A stretch of 64,000 nt of DNA, from the NCBI RefSeq assembly GCF_903652925.1, contig NZ_CAHLAR010000003.1, positions 186,001-250,000 of the forward strand. Reading direction: 5' to 3'. Position numbers and translations under genes: made by a program. Below, one piece after another: positions 54,425 to 63,681 of the stretch. This DNA is from Achromobacter anxifer. GTDB lineage: Bacteria > Pseudomonadota > Gammaproteobacteria > Burkholderiales > Burkholderiaceae_B. Below the pieces are notes generated by a model. It did no database searches. It saw only the letters and a program-made list of their open reading frames with translations, and was not told the DNA's origin. Positions within the stretch are counted from its first letter, which is position 1. Each line of letters begins with the position of its first letter.

Positions 54425-55075
54425 CTATCGCCGGCGCCGCAGCCAAGCCACCAGGCGCCACCCTAGCAGCAGCGCCAGCACGGCCGCATAGAGCATGGGC
54501 TGCGTCAGGTCGTTCTTGCCGGCCTTGTGCCACCAGTAGTGCAGCACCGCCAGGAGGCCAATGGCATAGATGGCGCGATGCAGGCTTTGCCAGCGCTTGC
54601 CCAGCTTGCGCATCGCCCATTGCGTGGAGGTGGCGGCCAGCGCCGCCATCAGCACGAAGGCGGCAAATCCCGCCATGATGAAGGGACGTTCGCCGATATC
54701 ACGCAACATTCCGGCGGGATCGAAGCCCCGATCCCACCAGACCCAGGCCATGAAATGCATGAAGCCATAGAAAAACGCGAACAGCCCGCACATGCGGCGC
54801 AGCCGCACCAGGGCCGGCTGCCCGGCCAGCCGCCGCAGCGGCGTGATGGCCAAGGTCACCAGCAGGCAGACCAGGGTCCAGGTGCCCGATGAACGGGTCA
54901 GGAATTCGACCGGATTCGCCGTCAGTCCGTTATTCAGACCCAGCCAGATCCAGCGCGCGAACGGCGCCACCCCCAGCAAGAACAGGAACGGCTTGAAGCG
55001 CCCCACCGCCCTGGCGGAAAGTTGCATCTTGCGCGGCGGCGCGGCCGAAGCCGCCTGCGGAGTGCCGTCAGGCAT
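54425..55075 (-). CDS. msrQ: MsrQ, haem-binding membrane subunit of the MsrPQ methionine sulfoxide reductase
   Basis: 216 residues from MPDGTPQAAS. About six membrane helices with the histidines expected for haem (FFYGFMHFMAW, SLHRAIYAIGLLAVLHYWWH). WLGLNNGLTANPVEFLTRSSGTWTL is the family opening loop. Passes electrons from respiratory quinones to MsrP, repairing oxidised periplasmic proteins. The gene follows msrP by 20 bases. A start at MQLSARAVGR is possible. Confidence 0.93.
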   Translation of the reverse strand: MPDGTPQAASAAPPRKMQLSARAVGRFKPFLFLLGVAPFARWIWLGLNNGLTANPVEFLTRSSGTWTLVCLLVTLAITPLRRLAGQPALVRLRRMCGLFAFFYGFMHFMAWVWWDRGFDPAGMLRDIGERPFIMAGFAAFVLMAALAATSTQWAMRKLGKRWQSLHRAIYAIGLLAVLHYWWHKAGKNDLTQPMLYAAVLALLLGWRLVAWLRRRR

Positions 55076-55095
55076 GTCGTGCCCCAAGATTCGCC

Positions 55096-56058
55096 TTAGT
55101 AGTTCGCCTTCAGGTCCATGCCCTGGTAAAGCGATGCCACCTGCTCGCCATAACCGTTGAACATCAGGGTCTTGCGCTTGGGCGAGAACAGGCCATCCTC
55201 GCCGATGCGCCGCTCCGTGGCCTGACTCCAGCGCGGATGCGGCACGTCGGGGTTCACATTGGCGTAGAAGCCGTATTCCTGCGGCGCGGCCTTGATCCAC
55301 GACGACACGGGCGGCTTTTCCACCAGGCGGATTTTCACCAGGGATTTGGCCGACTTAAAGCCATATTTCCAGGGCACCGCCAGCCTGAGCGGCGCACCGT
55401 TCTGGTTCGGCAACACCTTACCGTAGACGCCGAACACGAGCATGGCCAGAGGATTCATTGCCTCATCCATGCGCAGGCCCTCCACGTAGGGCCACTCCAG
55501 GATCGCGGCGCGCACGCCCGGCATGTTCTCGCGCTGCACGGCGGTCACGAATTCGACGTATTTGGCGTTGCCCGTGGGTTCCACCTGCTTGAGCAGCGCC
55601 GACAGCGAATAGCCTACCCAGGGAATCACCATGGACCAGCCCTCGACGCAGCGCAGCCGGTAGACACGCTCTTCCATGGGCGCCAGCTTGAGCAACTCTT
55701 CGATGGAGAAAGTGCGCGGCTTGCCGACCTCGCCCTCGACGCTCACGCTCCAGGGACGGGTCTGCAACTTGCCGGCATTGGCGGCGGGATCGCCCTTATC
55801 GACGCCGAACTCGTAGTAATTGTTGTACGAGGTGACGTCCGCAAGCGAGGTCTGCTTGTCCATGACGCTCAAGGCGGCATTGAGCTTGCCGGGCAAGGCG
55901 CCGGCTTCCTGGGCATGGGCGCTGCTCGCTGCCCAGGCCGGCAAGCCCGCCGCGGCCGCGATTGCTCCGGCGCGCAGCATCAAGTCGCGGCGCGAACGCC
56001 AGACCGCCTCGGCGGTGATCTCGGACGGAAGAATATCGTCGGGCTTGCGTATCAACAT
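55096..56058 (-). CDS. msrP: MsrP, periplasmic molybdopterin methionine sulfoxide reductase
   Basis: 320 residues. Tat signal ([10 protein letters not shown] at 22-31, cleavage near AHAQ). The Mo-ligand Cys137 lies in [45 protein letters not shown] and the closing [19 protein letters not shown] fit MsrP. Start at the second of two ATGs, which leaves six bases after GGAG. Repairs Met-SO in the envelope with MsrQ. Confidence 0.95.
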   Translation of the reverse strand: MLIRKPDDILPSEITAEAVWRSRRDLMLRAGAIAAAAGLPAWAASSAHAQEAGALPGKLNAALSVMDKQTSLADVTSYNNYYEFGVDKGDPAANAGKLQTRPWSVSVEGEVGKPRTFSIEELLKLAPMEERVYRLRCVEGWSMVIPWVGYSLSALLKQVEPTGNAKYVEFVTAVQRENMPGVRAAILEWPYVEGLRMDEAMNPLAMLVFGVYGKVLPNQNGAPLRLAVPWKYGFKSAKSLVKIRLVEKPPVSSWIKAAPQEYGFYANVNPDVPHPRWSQATERRIGEDGLFSPKRKTLMFNGYGEQVASLYQGMDLKANY

Positions 56059-56245
56059 CATGGTCTCCGGTGTAGCGCCCGCGGGGTCATGGGCGCGCCC
56101 TGCGCAAGCCATGGACGCCGCGCCGCCCCATGATATTCCGCGGCGGCGGACGCTTGCGGGTATTTCCTATAGACCCGCCCGCAGGCACGGCGTTCCGCGC
56201 CCGGCGCCTTGACGCCCGCCGCGCGGACTACGCAAGCCAGCTCCG

Positions 56246-56899
56246 CTATGCGACGCGCGGCAAGAGCCACTCGCGCAGGCGGGGCACGCTGTCCAGCACC
56301 GCCTGGGGCGAACAACCCTCAAGTTCCTTCAGGGTATGAGCGCCGTAGGTCACGCCCAGGCCATGCACGCCGGCGTTGATGGCCATCTGCAAATCATGCG
56401 AGGTGTCGCCCACCATCACCACGCGATCCGGCTCCACATCCAGTTCCTGCATCAGTTCGTGCAGCATCGCGGGATGCGGCTTGCTGAAGGTCTCATCGGC
56501 GGTGCGGGTGGCATTGAAGACGGGGCCCAGGCCGGTCGCGGCCAGCGCGCGGGTCAAGCCCACGCGGCTCTTGCCAGTGGCGACCGCCAGACGCACGTTC
56601 TGCCCGGCCAATTCGGTCAGAAGCTCCTGCACGCCTTCGAACAGGCGCAATTCGGGATCGCGCAGCAGGTAGTGCGTGCGATAGCGCTCCAGGAAACGCG
56701 GCAGCATCGCCTGGGTCAATTCCGGCACCGCACGGCGCAAGGCGCTTTCCAGGGACAGACCAATGACCCAGCTGGCATCGGAGGCCGAAGGCACCGCCAG
56801 GTCCAGGTCACGGCAGGCGCCCTGAATGGCGGCCACGATGCTGTGCGTGGAATCCATCAGGGTGCCATCCCAGTCAAACACGACCAGCGAATACGACAT
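56246..56899 (-). CDS. HAD-superfamily hydrolase, phosphoglycolate-phosphatase-like
   Basis: 217 residues from MSYSLVVFDWDGTLMDST. Motif I is DWDGT, motif II VATGKS, motif III the Lys in SKPHP, motif IV VGDTSHD. A helical cap follows motif I (HSIVAAIQGACRDLDL). Hydrolyses a small phosphate ester; exact substrate unknown. The gene lies 2 bases after the rluC stop, a pairing (rluC then gph-like phosphatase) frequent in betaproteobacteria. Confidence 0.92.
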   Translation of the reverse strand: MSYSLVVFDWDGTLMDSTHSIVAAIQGACRDLDLAVPSASDASWVIGLSLESALRRAVPELTQAMLPRFLERYRTHYLLRDPELRLFEGVQELLTELAGQNVRLAVATGKSRVGLTRALAATGLGPVFNATRTADETFSKPHPAMLHELMQELDVEPDRVVMVGDTSHDLQMAINAGVHGLGVTYGAHTLKELEGCSPQAVLDSVPRLREWLLPRVA

Positions 56900-56901
56900 A
56901 A

Positions 56902-57876
56902 TCAGACCGACTCCAGTTGTTTCAGTATTTTCCGGCAAGCGGGGGGCAGCTCGGCGGTAAGCGTCAGGGGCTCGCCCGTCACCGGATGAGCCAGGGTCAA
57001 TTGGTGGGCGTGCAGGAACATCCTGCCGAAACCCATGCGCGCAAAATGCGCGCGCACCTCATCGTGGCCGTACTTGTCGTCGCCCACGATGGGAAAGCCG
57101 CTGGCGGCCAGGTGCACCCGGATCTGGTGGGTGCGCCCGGTGCGCAATTCGGCGTCGACCAGACTATAGCCACCGAAACGCTGCTTGAGCGTGACGATGG
57201 TGTGCGCCGACTGGCCGTCCGGATCGACCTTGACCCGGCGCTCGCCGGACTGGGTGGTCCACTTGGACAGGCCGAGCTTGATGTGCTGGCGGTCATTGAC
57301 CCAATCGCCCTCGACCAGGGCCAGATAGTGCTTGTCCCCTTTTCCTTCGCGCAGCATGGCGTGCAGCGCCAGCAGCGCGCTGCGCTTCTTGGCCACCATC
57401 AGCAGGCCCGAGGTCTCGCGGTCCAGCCGGTGTACCAGTTCCAGGAACTTGGCGCCGGGCCGCGCGGCCCGCAACTGCTCGATCACGCCGAAGGACACGC
57501 CGCTGCCGCCGTGGACCGCCACGCCGGCAGGCTTGTCCACCACTAGCAGGGCCTCGTCCTCGAACACCACCGGGAATTCGGCGCCAGGCACCGGCCGGGG
57601 CTTGCCCGGATCGGGCAAGCGCAGGGGCGGAACGCGCACCACGTCGCCGGCGGCGACGCGGTAATCGGCCGAAGTGCGTCCCTTGTTTACCCGCACCTCG
57701 CCGCCGCGTATGGCCTTATAGATATGGGTTTTGGGGACGCCCTTGCACAGCCGCGCAAGATAGTTGTCGAGACGCTGGCCGGCATGCTCGGCGTCGACTT
57801 CCACCATCCGGACGGCGGGGGGAGCTTTAGAGGGGGAAAGGGAGGAGGAAGTTTCTTTGCGCATTGCGGAAAGCGA
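56902..57876 (-). CDS. rluC: 23S rRNA pseudouridine synthase RluC
   Basis: 324 residues. An S4 domain opens (AGQRLDNYLARLCKGVPKTHIYKAIRGGEVRVNKGR). The catalytic Asp is in LELVHRLDRETSGLLMVAKK, and RTGRTHQIRVHLAASGFPIVGDDKYG completes the active site. Converts U955/2504/2580 in 23S rRNA (E. coli numbering). Start at MSLSAMRKE; MRKE five codons later is an alternative. Divergent from rne with a 512-base gap, the classic rluC/rne pairing. Confidence 0.95.
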   Translation of the reverse strand, partial: SLSAMRKETSSSLSPSKAPPAVRMVEVDAEHAGQRLDNYLARLCKGVPKTHIYKAIRGGEVRVNKGRTSADYRVAAGDVVRVPPLRLPDPGKPRPVPGAEFPVVFEDEALLVVDKPAGVAVHGGSGVSFGVIEQLRAARPGAKFLELVHRLDRETSGLLMVAKKRSALLALHAMLREGKGDKHYLALVEGDWVNDRQHIKLGLSKWTTQSGERRVKVDPDGQSAHTIVTLKQRFGGYSLVDAELRTGRTHQIRVHLAASGFPIVGDDKYGHDEVRAHFARMGFGRMFLHAHQLTLAHPVTGEPLTLTAELPPACRKILKQLESV

Positions 57877-57881
57877 CATAT
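57853..57881 (+). promoter_or_regulatory. rne: Candidate rne promoter
   Basis: TATAAT at 57876-57881 with TTGCGC at 57854-57859, spacer 16, on the plus strand. It lies at the rluC 5' end and would give an rne leader of about 500 bases. Reading by eye; no experimental support. Confidence 0.45.
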
Positions 57882-58388
57882 AATCGGGACAGCCTAAAGG
57901 GGCTGAACTAGCCGCCTGACGTAGAGATGCAACTGTACGCAACTCCGTCGAGCGCGCGGGCCGCCATTGTACTGCCTGCTCATTCAACCCCTGGGGTTAC
58001 TTGGTCGCCGGCGCAACCGCGCCCTGCCGGATAGTGGTGTGGCATTCACTTTGCCCGCTGTCCCAGCAGGTCCGTTGCATGCCGCAAGCGGCTCTGAAGC
58101 ACCGCAAGAATCGTCGCATATTTAAAGCACCAGCTGCGTGTGGGCAACCAATCCGACCGCAACTGCCGTTCACAGCACTTTTCCGTCAAACCACATTCAG
58201 TGAAGCTGACCCTCCTGCTGACAGAACCCCGAGCCCCACGGCTCGACGTGCCCGCCTGACCCGCGGCGGATACGCCTGGGCGCCGCCCAGGTACGGTCCG
58301 CAACCTCTTGCCCGCTTCAGCCCGCAGCCCGAGTGACCCGAGGTCACGCGCCGATATCGGCGCGTCATGACAACGGAGAACCCCACTC
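57882..58388 (+). promoter_or_regulatory. rne: Long leader of rne
   Basis: A 507-base stretch without a convincing gene, between divergent rluC and rne. Long rne leaders are targets of RNase E autoregulation in E. coli. Near its end sit two tandem hairpins (58333-58347 and 58346-58365) just ahead of the GGAGAA ribosome site. In the remaining 450 bases I see no tRNA, repeat or conserved motif. Confidence 0.6.
58333..58365 (+). promoter_or_regulatory. rne: Two tandem hairpins directly before the rne ribosome site
   Basis: GTGACC-CGA-GGTCAC at 58333-58347 and a perfect 20-bp palindrome at 58346-58365 (ACGCGCCG, ATAT loop, CGGCGCGT). The two share two bases, so they exclude each other at the tip. 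The palindrome ends 10 bases before GGAGAA, which is 8 bases from the ATG. Confidence 0.7.
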
Positions 58389-61300
58389 ATGAAGCGCATG
58401 CTGTTCAATGCGACGCACCAGGAAGAATTACGCGTCGCTATCGTCGATGGGCAAAAACTCATCGACCTCGACATCGAGACTGCCGGCCGCGAACAACGCA
58501 AAGGCAACATCTACAAAGGTGTCATCACCCGGATCGAACCCGGCCTCGAAGCTTGCTTCGTCAACTACGGCGAAGACCGCCACGGCTTCCTGCCCTTCAA
58601 GGAAGTGGCCCGCAGCTTCTTCAAGGAAGGCGTGGACGTCCGCAGCGCCCGCATCCAGGACGCCCTGCGCGAAGGCCAGGAACTGATCGTCCAGGTTGAA
58701 AAGGAAGAGCGCGGCAACAAGGGCGCCGCCCTGACCACGTTCATCTCGCTGGCCGGCCGCTACCTGGTCCTGATGCCCAACAACCCCCGCGGCGGCGGCG
58801 TTTCGCGCCGCGTCGAGGGCGAGGACCGCCAGGAACTGCGCGACACGATGGAGCAGCTCGAGCTGCCCCAGGGCATGAGCATCATCGCTCGCACCGCCGG
58901 CATCGGCCGCAACGTCGAAGAACTCCAGTGGGACCTGTCCTACCTGTTGCAGCTCTGGACGGCCATCGACGGCGCTGCGCGCGACAACTCCGCGCCGATC
59001 CTGATCTACCTGGAATCCAGCCTGGTCATCCGGGCCATCCGCGACTACTTCTCCCCGGAAATCGGCGAGATCCTCATCGATACCGACGAGATCGCCGACC
59101 AGGCCACGGCCTTCATGAGCGTGGTGATGCCGGACAACGTCCAGCGCGTCAAACGCTACCGCGACGACATCCCCCTCTTCTCCCGCTTCCAGATCGAACA
59201 CCAGATCGAAACGGCGTACTCGCGCACGGTGACGCTGCCCTCGGGCGGCGCCATCGTCATCGACCACACCGAAGCCCTGGTTTCCGTGGACGTCAACTCG
59301 GCCCGCTCCACCCGCGGCGCCGACATCGAGGAAACCGCGCTGCGCACCAACTCGGAAGCCGCTGACGAAGTGGCCCGCCAGCTGCGCCTGCGCGACCTGG
59401 GTGGCCTGATCGTCATCGACTTCATCGACATGGAGGACAGCAAGAACCAGCGCGCCGTCGAACAGCGCCTGCGTGACGCCCTCCATTTCGACCGCGCCCG
59501 TGTCCAGATGGGCAAGATTTCGCGCTTCGGCCTGATGGAACTGTCGCGCCAGCGCCTGCGCCCCGCCCTGAACGAAGGCTCGCACATCACCTGCCCGCGC
59601 TGCAACGGCACCGGCGTGATCCGCGATGCCGAGTCCAGCGCGCTGCACGTGCTGCGCCTGCTCCAGGAAGAGGCGATGAAGGAAAACACCGCCGCCGTGC
59701 ACGCCCAAGTGCCGGTGGACGTGGCCACCTACCTGCTGAACGAAAAGCGCGCCGACATCACCAAGATGGAAGCCCGCCTCAAGGTCAACCTGATGCTGAT
59801 CCCCAACAAGCATCTGGAAACGCCGCACCACCACATCGAGCGCCTGCGCCACGACGATCCGCGCCTGGAAGAAACCAAGACCAGCTTCGAGCTGGTCGAG
59901 GCGCCGGCCACGGACGCCCCCTGGCAGCCGCGCGAACACGAAATCAAGTCGCGTCCTGAAGCGCTGGTCAAGGGCATTACTCCCTCGCAACCCGCTCCGG
60001 TTTCGACCCCTGCCCCCGTCGCTCCGGCTCCCGCGCCGGCAGCCGCCGGCGGCCTGGGTGGCCTGTTCAAGCGCCTGTTCGGCTGGCTTGGCGGCAGCTC
60101 CGAGGCGGCCAAGCCCGCTCCCGCCGCCCAGGAAGACAGCGCCAAGCGCGCCGGCTCCAGCCGCGGCAAGGGCCGCAGCGGCCATGACGGCCAGGAACGC
60201 CGTGGCGAACGCCATGGTTCGGACCGCAACCGCAACCGCCGCGGCGAATCGCGCGGCGAAGGCGCCGAAGGCAGCGAAGGCGGCCGCCACCACGTGCGCG
60301 GCAACCGCCGCGCCGAGGGCGAACGCCAGGAACGCGGCGAACGCCAGGGCCGCAACGAAGCCCGCGGCGAACGCGACGTCCAGGTCACGCAAGCGGCCCT
60401 GGCGTCCAACCGTCCCGAGCAGGCCGTGGAAGCCGGCGGCGACGACACCGGCGCCGGCCGCAACCGCCGTCGCGGCCGTGGCCGCAACCGCCGCGAGGAA
60501 GGCCAGTCCGACGCTCCGATGAGCGAACAGGAAAGCATGGTCGCCGCGCTGGCCCAGACGGTCGCCACCGCCCTGCCGGAAGCCAAGCCTGTCCCTGAAG
60601 CCGCCCAGGATGCCGATGCGGCAGCCGACGCCGTCGAACAGACTGCCGATGGCGTGCCCGCCGTGGAAGGCGCCGAAGGCGCCGCCGATCCCGAGCGCAA
60701 GCGCCGCCGCCGCCGCAGCCGCCGTGGCCGCCGCAGCCCGGACGAAGCCGGTCTGGCCGGTAGCGACGAGCAGCTTGAAGACGGCGCCGAGGACGACAAC
60801 GCCGACGACGCTGCCGCCCAGCCCGCCGTGACGGCAGCGCAAGCCGCCGAACCGGTCCAGGCCCCAGCGGCCCAAGCCCCGGCGGTCCAGGCCCCGACGC
60901 AAGTCCAGCAAGCCGCAGCCGTGCCGTCCGAGCCCGCCCAAGTTGCCGCCGCCCCGGTTGCAGCTCCGCTGGCTGAACCGGTGCAGGCCACCGAAGCCGC
61001 CGAGCCCGCCGCAGCCCAGCCCGTGCAAACGGCCGCCCCCGCAGTGACGCAGCCGGTCTCCGTGCAGGCCGCAAGCGAAGCCTTCGCTCCCGTGGCGGCT
61101 GAGCAGGCGCCTGTGGAAGCCGCCGCCGTCGAGCCCGTGACAGCCCCGGTCGCCGCAGCCGAGCCCGTGGTTGCGCCGGTTGCTGCGGCGCCCGTGGCCG
61201 CGCCCGTCGCAGCCCCCGCGCCCGTCGCAGCCCCGGCGCCCGTCGCCCCGCAAGCTGCCCCGGCCGCAGCCAGCCAGCCCATCGTAGTGCCGGCAGCCGC

Positions 61301-61499
61301 TCCGTCGGCCAAGGCCCAAGCCCTGCACGACGTGGTGAACGCCGCCGGCCTGCAGTGGGTGGAAACCGACCCGGACCGCCACGCGCAGACGCAACTGCGT
61401 ATCGCCGCGGCGCACACGCCGGTCCGCCTGGGCCGCGAGCGCAAGCCGGTCGCGCCCGTTTCCAACGAGCCGCTGGTTCAGGTCGAAACGCGCCACTAA
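58389..61499 (+). CDS. rne: Ribonuclease E
   Basis: 1036 residues. Catalytic half: S1 domain (about 37-120, IYKGVITRIEPGLEACFVNYGEDRHGFLPFKEV), metal-binding Asp301 and Asp344 (VSVDVNSARST and IVIDFIDMED), and the zinc link Cys402/Cys405 (CPRCNG). Residues from about 530 form the degradosome scaffold: Arg-rich blocks (RRGESRGEG, RRRRRSRRGRR) for RNA binding, then a long Ala/Pro/Val/Glu-rich low-complexity tail. The C-terminus ends with a short conserved segment LHDVVNAAGLQWVETDPDRH, as in other betaproteobacterial RNase E. Endonuclease for mRNA decay and rRNA/tRNA maturation. Confidence 0.97.
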   Translation: MKRMLFNATHQEELRVAIVDGQKLIDLDIETAGREQRKGNIYKGVITRIEPGLEACFVNYGEDRHGFLPFKEVARSFFKEGVDVRSARIQDALREGQELIVQVEKEERGNKGAALTTFISLAGRYLVLMPNNPRGGGVSRRVEGEDRQELRDTMEQLELPQGMSIIARTAGIGRNVEELQWDLSYLLQLWTAIDGAARDNSAPILIYLESSLVIRAIRDYFSPEIGEILIDTDEIADQATAFMSVVMPDNVQRVKRYRDDIPLFSRFQIEHQIETAYSRTVTLPSGGAIVIDHTEALVSVDVNSARSTRGADIEETALRTNSEAADEVARQLRLRDLGGLIVIDFIDMEDSKNQRAVEQRLRDALHFDRARVQMGKISRFGLMELSRQRLRPALNEGSHITCPRCNGTGVIRDAESSALHVLRLLQEEAMKENTAAVHAQVPVDVATYLLNEKRADITKMEARLKVNLMLIPNKHLETPHHHIERLRHDDPRLEETKTSFELVEAPATDAPWQPREHEIKSRPEALVKGITPSQPAPVSTPAPVAPAPAPAAAGGLGGLFKRLFGWLGGSSEAAKPAPAAQEDSAKRAGSSRGKGRSGHDGQERRGERHGSDRNRNRRGESRGEGAEGSEGGRHHVRGNRRAEGERQERGERQGRNEARGERDVQVTQAALASNRPEQAVEAGGDDTGAGRNRRRGRGRNRREEGQSDAPMSEQESMVAALAQTVATALPEAKPVPEAAQDADAAADAVEQTADGVPAVEGAEGAADPERKRRRRRSRRGRRSPDEAGLAGSDEQLEDGAEDDNADDAAAQPAVTAAQAAEPVQAPAAQAPAVQAPTQVQQAAAVPSEPAQVAAAPVAAPLAEPVQATEAAEPAAAQPVQTAAPAVTQPVSVQAASEAFAPVAAEQAPVEAAAVEPVTAPVAAAEPVVAPVAAAPVAAPVAAPAPVAAPAPVAPQAAPAAASQPIVVPAAAPSAKAQALHDVVNAAGLQWVETDPDRHAQTQLRIAAAHTPVRLGRERKPVAPVSNEPLVQVETRH

Positions 61500-61504
61500 G
61501 CCGC

Positions 61505-61520
61505 CAGCCTGAATAGGCTG
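61505..61520 (+). other. Small hairpin after rne
   Basis: CAGCCT-GAAT-AGGCTG, a six-base stem right after the rne stop, ahead of the main terminator. May protect the 3' end or aid termination. Confidence 0.45.
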
Positions 61521-61532
61521 ACAGCAGGCATG

Positions 61533-61571
61533 ACACCCCGGAAGCTGAATCCAGCTTCCGGGGTGTTTTTC
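61533..61571 (+). terminator. Rho-independent terminator of rne
   Basis: Perfect 15-bp stem (ACACCCCGGAAGCTG, 61533-61547, with 61552-61566), loop AATC, followed by TTTTT. Confidence 0.95.
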
Positions 61572-61634
61572 ATTGTGCTTGCGGTACGGGCAGCGTGATC
61601 GGCGCCTGGCCGCGACTCCCCGGCGACCCGGCGC

Positions 61635-62531
61635 TCAGTCGCCCTCGATCCGCCCTTCGGGCAGGTTCAAGGCCAATCCGGCCTCCTCCACGAAGGCCTC
61701 CGCCAGGGCCGAATGCGGCATATGCCGCGCCCAGATGATCCCCATGCGGCGCAGCGGCGCGCGACCCGGCAGGGGCACCCGCTTGACGCGGCGGCTGTCC
61801 AGCCAGTCCGGCGCCCAGTCGGGCACCAGCGACACCCCCAGCCCTTCCGACACCATGCAGGCGATGCCCATCAGGCCATCGACCTCCAGACGCTCGCGCG
61901 GCACGATGCCGTGCTGCCGCAAGTACTGGTCCGCCAGCCGCCCTCCCCAGACATTGCGGTCGTAGCGGATGAAGGGTTGAGTGCTAATCAGCTCATGCGC
62001 GTCGTCGCTCTTGGTGCCGGGCGGCGCCAGCACCACCAACGGCTCCTCGGCCACCAGCTTCCAGGCATAGCCCTTGGACAGGTTGAATTGGGGCTTGACG
62101 ATGAAGGCGGCGTCCAGATCGCCGTTGATCACCCGGTGATACAGGTGATTGGAGGTGCCGGGTTCCATGAATACCGCCAGTTTCGGCAAGCGCCGGTACA
62201 GGCGTCCCAGCACGGCGGGCATGATGCCGGTCAACGCCGACACCGACACGCCCAGGCGCAGCTCGCCCAGCGGAGCGTCGTCGCTGGCGCTGGCGCGCAG
62301 GTCGCGCACTTCGCGCAGCACGCCGCGGGCGCGCTCCAGCACCTTCAAGCCCGCCTCGGTCGCCTTGACGCTGCGTCCGACCCGCTTGATCAGGATGGCG
62401 CCCAGTTCCTCTTCCAGAGTACGCACCCGCGCCGCGATGGCGGCCGGAGTCAGGTCTAGCCGCCGCGCGGCTTCCGCCAGCGACCCGCACTCCACCACCG
62501 ACACGAAGCTCTGCACATATCGAGTATCCAC
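61635..62531 (-). CDS. LysR-family transcriptional regulator of the sugar-acid module
   Basis: 298 residues from a GTG (VDTRYVQSFVSVVECGSLAEAARRL) preceded by GGGGAG. Winged helix: LAEAARRLDLTPAAIAARVRTLEEEL. The effector domain begins LGELRLGVSVSALTGIMPAVLGRL. Divergent from the DapA-family gene, with a T-N11-A type inverted repeat between the two. Probably activates that gene and the UxaA-like one. Confidence 0.9.
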   Translation of the reverse strand: MDTRYVQSFVSVVECGSLAEAARRLDLTPAAIAARVRTLEEELGAILIKRVGRSVKATEAGLKVLERARGVLREVRDLRASASDDAPLGELRLGVSVSALTGIMPAVLGRLYRRLPKLAVFMEPGTSNHLYHRVINGDLDAAFIVKPQFNLSKGYAWKLVAEEPLVVLAPPGTKSDDAHELISTQPFIRYDRNVWGGRLADQYLRQHGIVPRERLEVDGLMGIACMVSEGLGVSLVPDWAPDWLDSRRVKRVPLPGRAPLRRMGIIWARHMPHSALAEAFVEEAGLALNLPEGRIEGD

Positions 62532-62555
62532 TGTCTCCCCTTTTTTTCGATGCGC

Positions 62556-62575
62556 GGTTTGAGCATGGGCAAACC
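62556..62575. promoter_or_regulatory. LysR-type inverted repeat upstream of the DapA-family gene
   Basis: GGTTTG (62556-62561) and CAAACC (62570-62575), spacer 8; the inner bases follow the T-N11-A rule of LysR operators. It lies 25 bases before the regulator's own start and 126 before the target. Confidence 0.5.
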
Positions 62576-62700
62576 ACAACAATTTTATGGATTGAAGCAA
62601 TTAAACAGCAGATGTTCAGCGGCTGCTTCGGTGCCAGAATCAAAGTCTGCCGCCGTGTCGCGGCGCGTCCTTTCCATCCACCAGAAGACGAGTAGAGACA

Positions 62701-63636
62701 ATGACTTCCCAAGCCAGCATCCCCGGCGTTTTTTCTCCGGTCCTGACGCCGTTCGATGAGACCTATCGGCCGGCCCTGGGCCGCTATGTGAAGCACTGCC
62801 GCTGGCTGCGCGAGCAATCGGTCGGCCTGGCGATCTTCGGCACCAATTCGGAAGCGAACTCGCTGTCCCTGGCGGAAAAGCGCAGCCTGCTGGACGCGCT
62901 GCTGGAGGCCGGCGTGGAGCCGTCCGCGCTCATGCCCGGCACCGGCGCCTGCGCCCTGCCCGACGCGATCGAGCTGACCCGGCATGCCGTGCAGAGCGGC
63001 AGCATGGGCGTGCTGGTCCTGCCGCCCTTCTACTACAAGGGCGTGAGCGACGAGGGCTTGTTCCGCTACTACGCCGGACTGATCGAAGGCGTGGCCGACG
63101 ACAGGCTGCGCATGTACCTGTATCACATCCCGCCCGTGAGCCAGGTGCCGCTGAGCCTGGACCTGATCGACCGCCTGCTGGACCGCTATCCCGGCCAGGT
63201 CGCGGGCGTCAAGGACAGCGGCGGCGACTGGAACAACACCGCGGCCATGATCGAGCGCTTCGCGCCGCGCGGCTTCCAGGTCTATGCCGGCAGCGAGGCC
63301 TTCCTGCTGCAAACCCTGCGTGCGGGCGGCGTGGGCTGCATCACCGCCACCGGCAACGTCAACCCGGGCCCGATCGTCGCGCTGCAGCAGCGCTGGCAGG
63401 AAGCGGACGCCGACGCGCGCCAGGCCGGACTGAACGCGACCCGCAACGTGTTCGGCAAATTCCCCATGATTCCCGCCATGAAGGCGGCCATCGCCTGGAA
63501 ATCCGGTGACCCCGCCTGGGCCACGGTGCGCCCGCCCCTGGTGGAACTGAACACCGAGCAACGCACCGCCTTGCAGGCCGCTCTGGACGAGAACGGTTTC
63601 GACATGCCCGGCGCCAAGGCGCTGGCCGGCAACTAG
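62701..63636 (+). CDS. DapA-family aldolase/dehydratase (2-keto-3-deoxy sugar acid or 5-dehydro-4-deoxyglucarate type)
   Basis: 311 residues of class I aldolases. Schiff-base Lys171 (VAGVKDSGGDW), Tyr141 (MYLYHIPPVSQVP) and the GTNSEANSLS phosphate/carboxylate loop are present. The loop differs from true DapA (GTTGE), so lysine synthesis is unlikely. It sits between a LysR gene and a converging UxaA/GarD-type dehydratase gene, so a sugar-acid breakdown role fits better. N-acetylneuraminate lyase is another option in this fold. Confidence 0.88.
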   Translation: MTSQASIPGVFSPVLTPFDETYRPALGRYVKHCRWLREQSVGLAIFGTNSEANSLSLAEKRSLLDALLEAGVEPSALMPGTGACALPDAIELTRHAVQSGSMGVLVLPPFYYKGVSDEGLFRYYAGLIEGVADDRLRMYLYHIPPVSQVPLSLDLIDRLLDRYPGQVAGVKDSGGDWNNTAAMIERFAPRGFQVYAGSEAFLLQTLRAGGVGCITATGNVNPGPIVALQQRWQEADADARQAGLNATRNVFGKFPMIPAMKAAIAWKSGDPAWATVRPPLVELNTEQRTALQAALDENGFDMPGAKALAGN

Positions 63637-63645
63637 CGCAACGCG

Positions 63646-63674
63646 CCCCGCAGATACCCCAGGCATCTGCGGGG
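63646..63674. terminator. Hairpin between the DapA-family and UxaA-like genes
   Basis: CCCCGCAGAT (63646-63655) pairs with ATCTGCGGGG (63665-63674), 9-base loop. Sits between two converging stops; T-runs are absent, so termination strength is uncertain. Confidence 0.55.
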
Positions 63675-63681
63675 TCGGACC

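Noticed and set aside
60800-61300. Repeats in the RNase E tail considered as a repeat array or CRISPR-like structure
   Set aside because: They are degenerate codons for an Ala/Pro/Val-rich linker with no spacer-repeat pattern.
58428-61496. A 1022-codon open frame on the strand opposite to rne, rich in Gly, Ala and His
   Set aside because: It is the antisense shadow of a GC-rich gene whose codon pattern leaves stops rare; no domain, start context or ribosome site supports it, while rne itself is certain.
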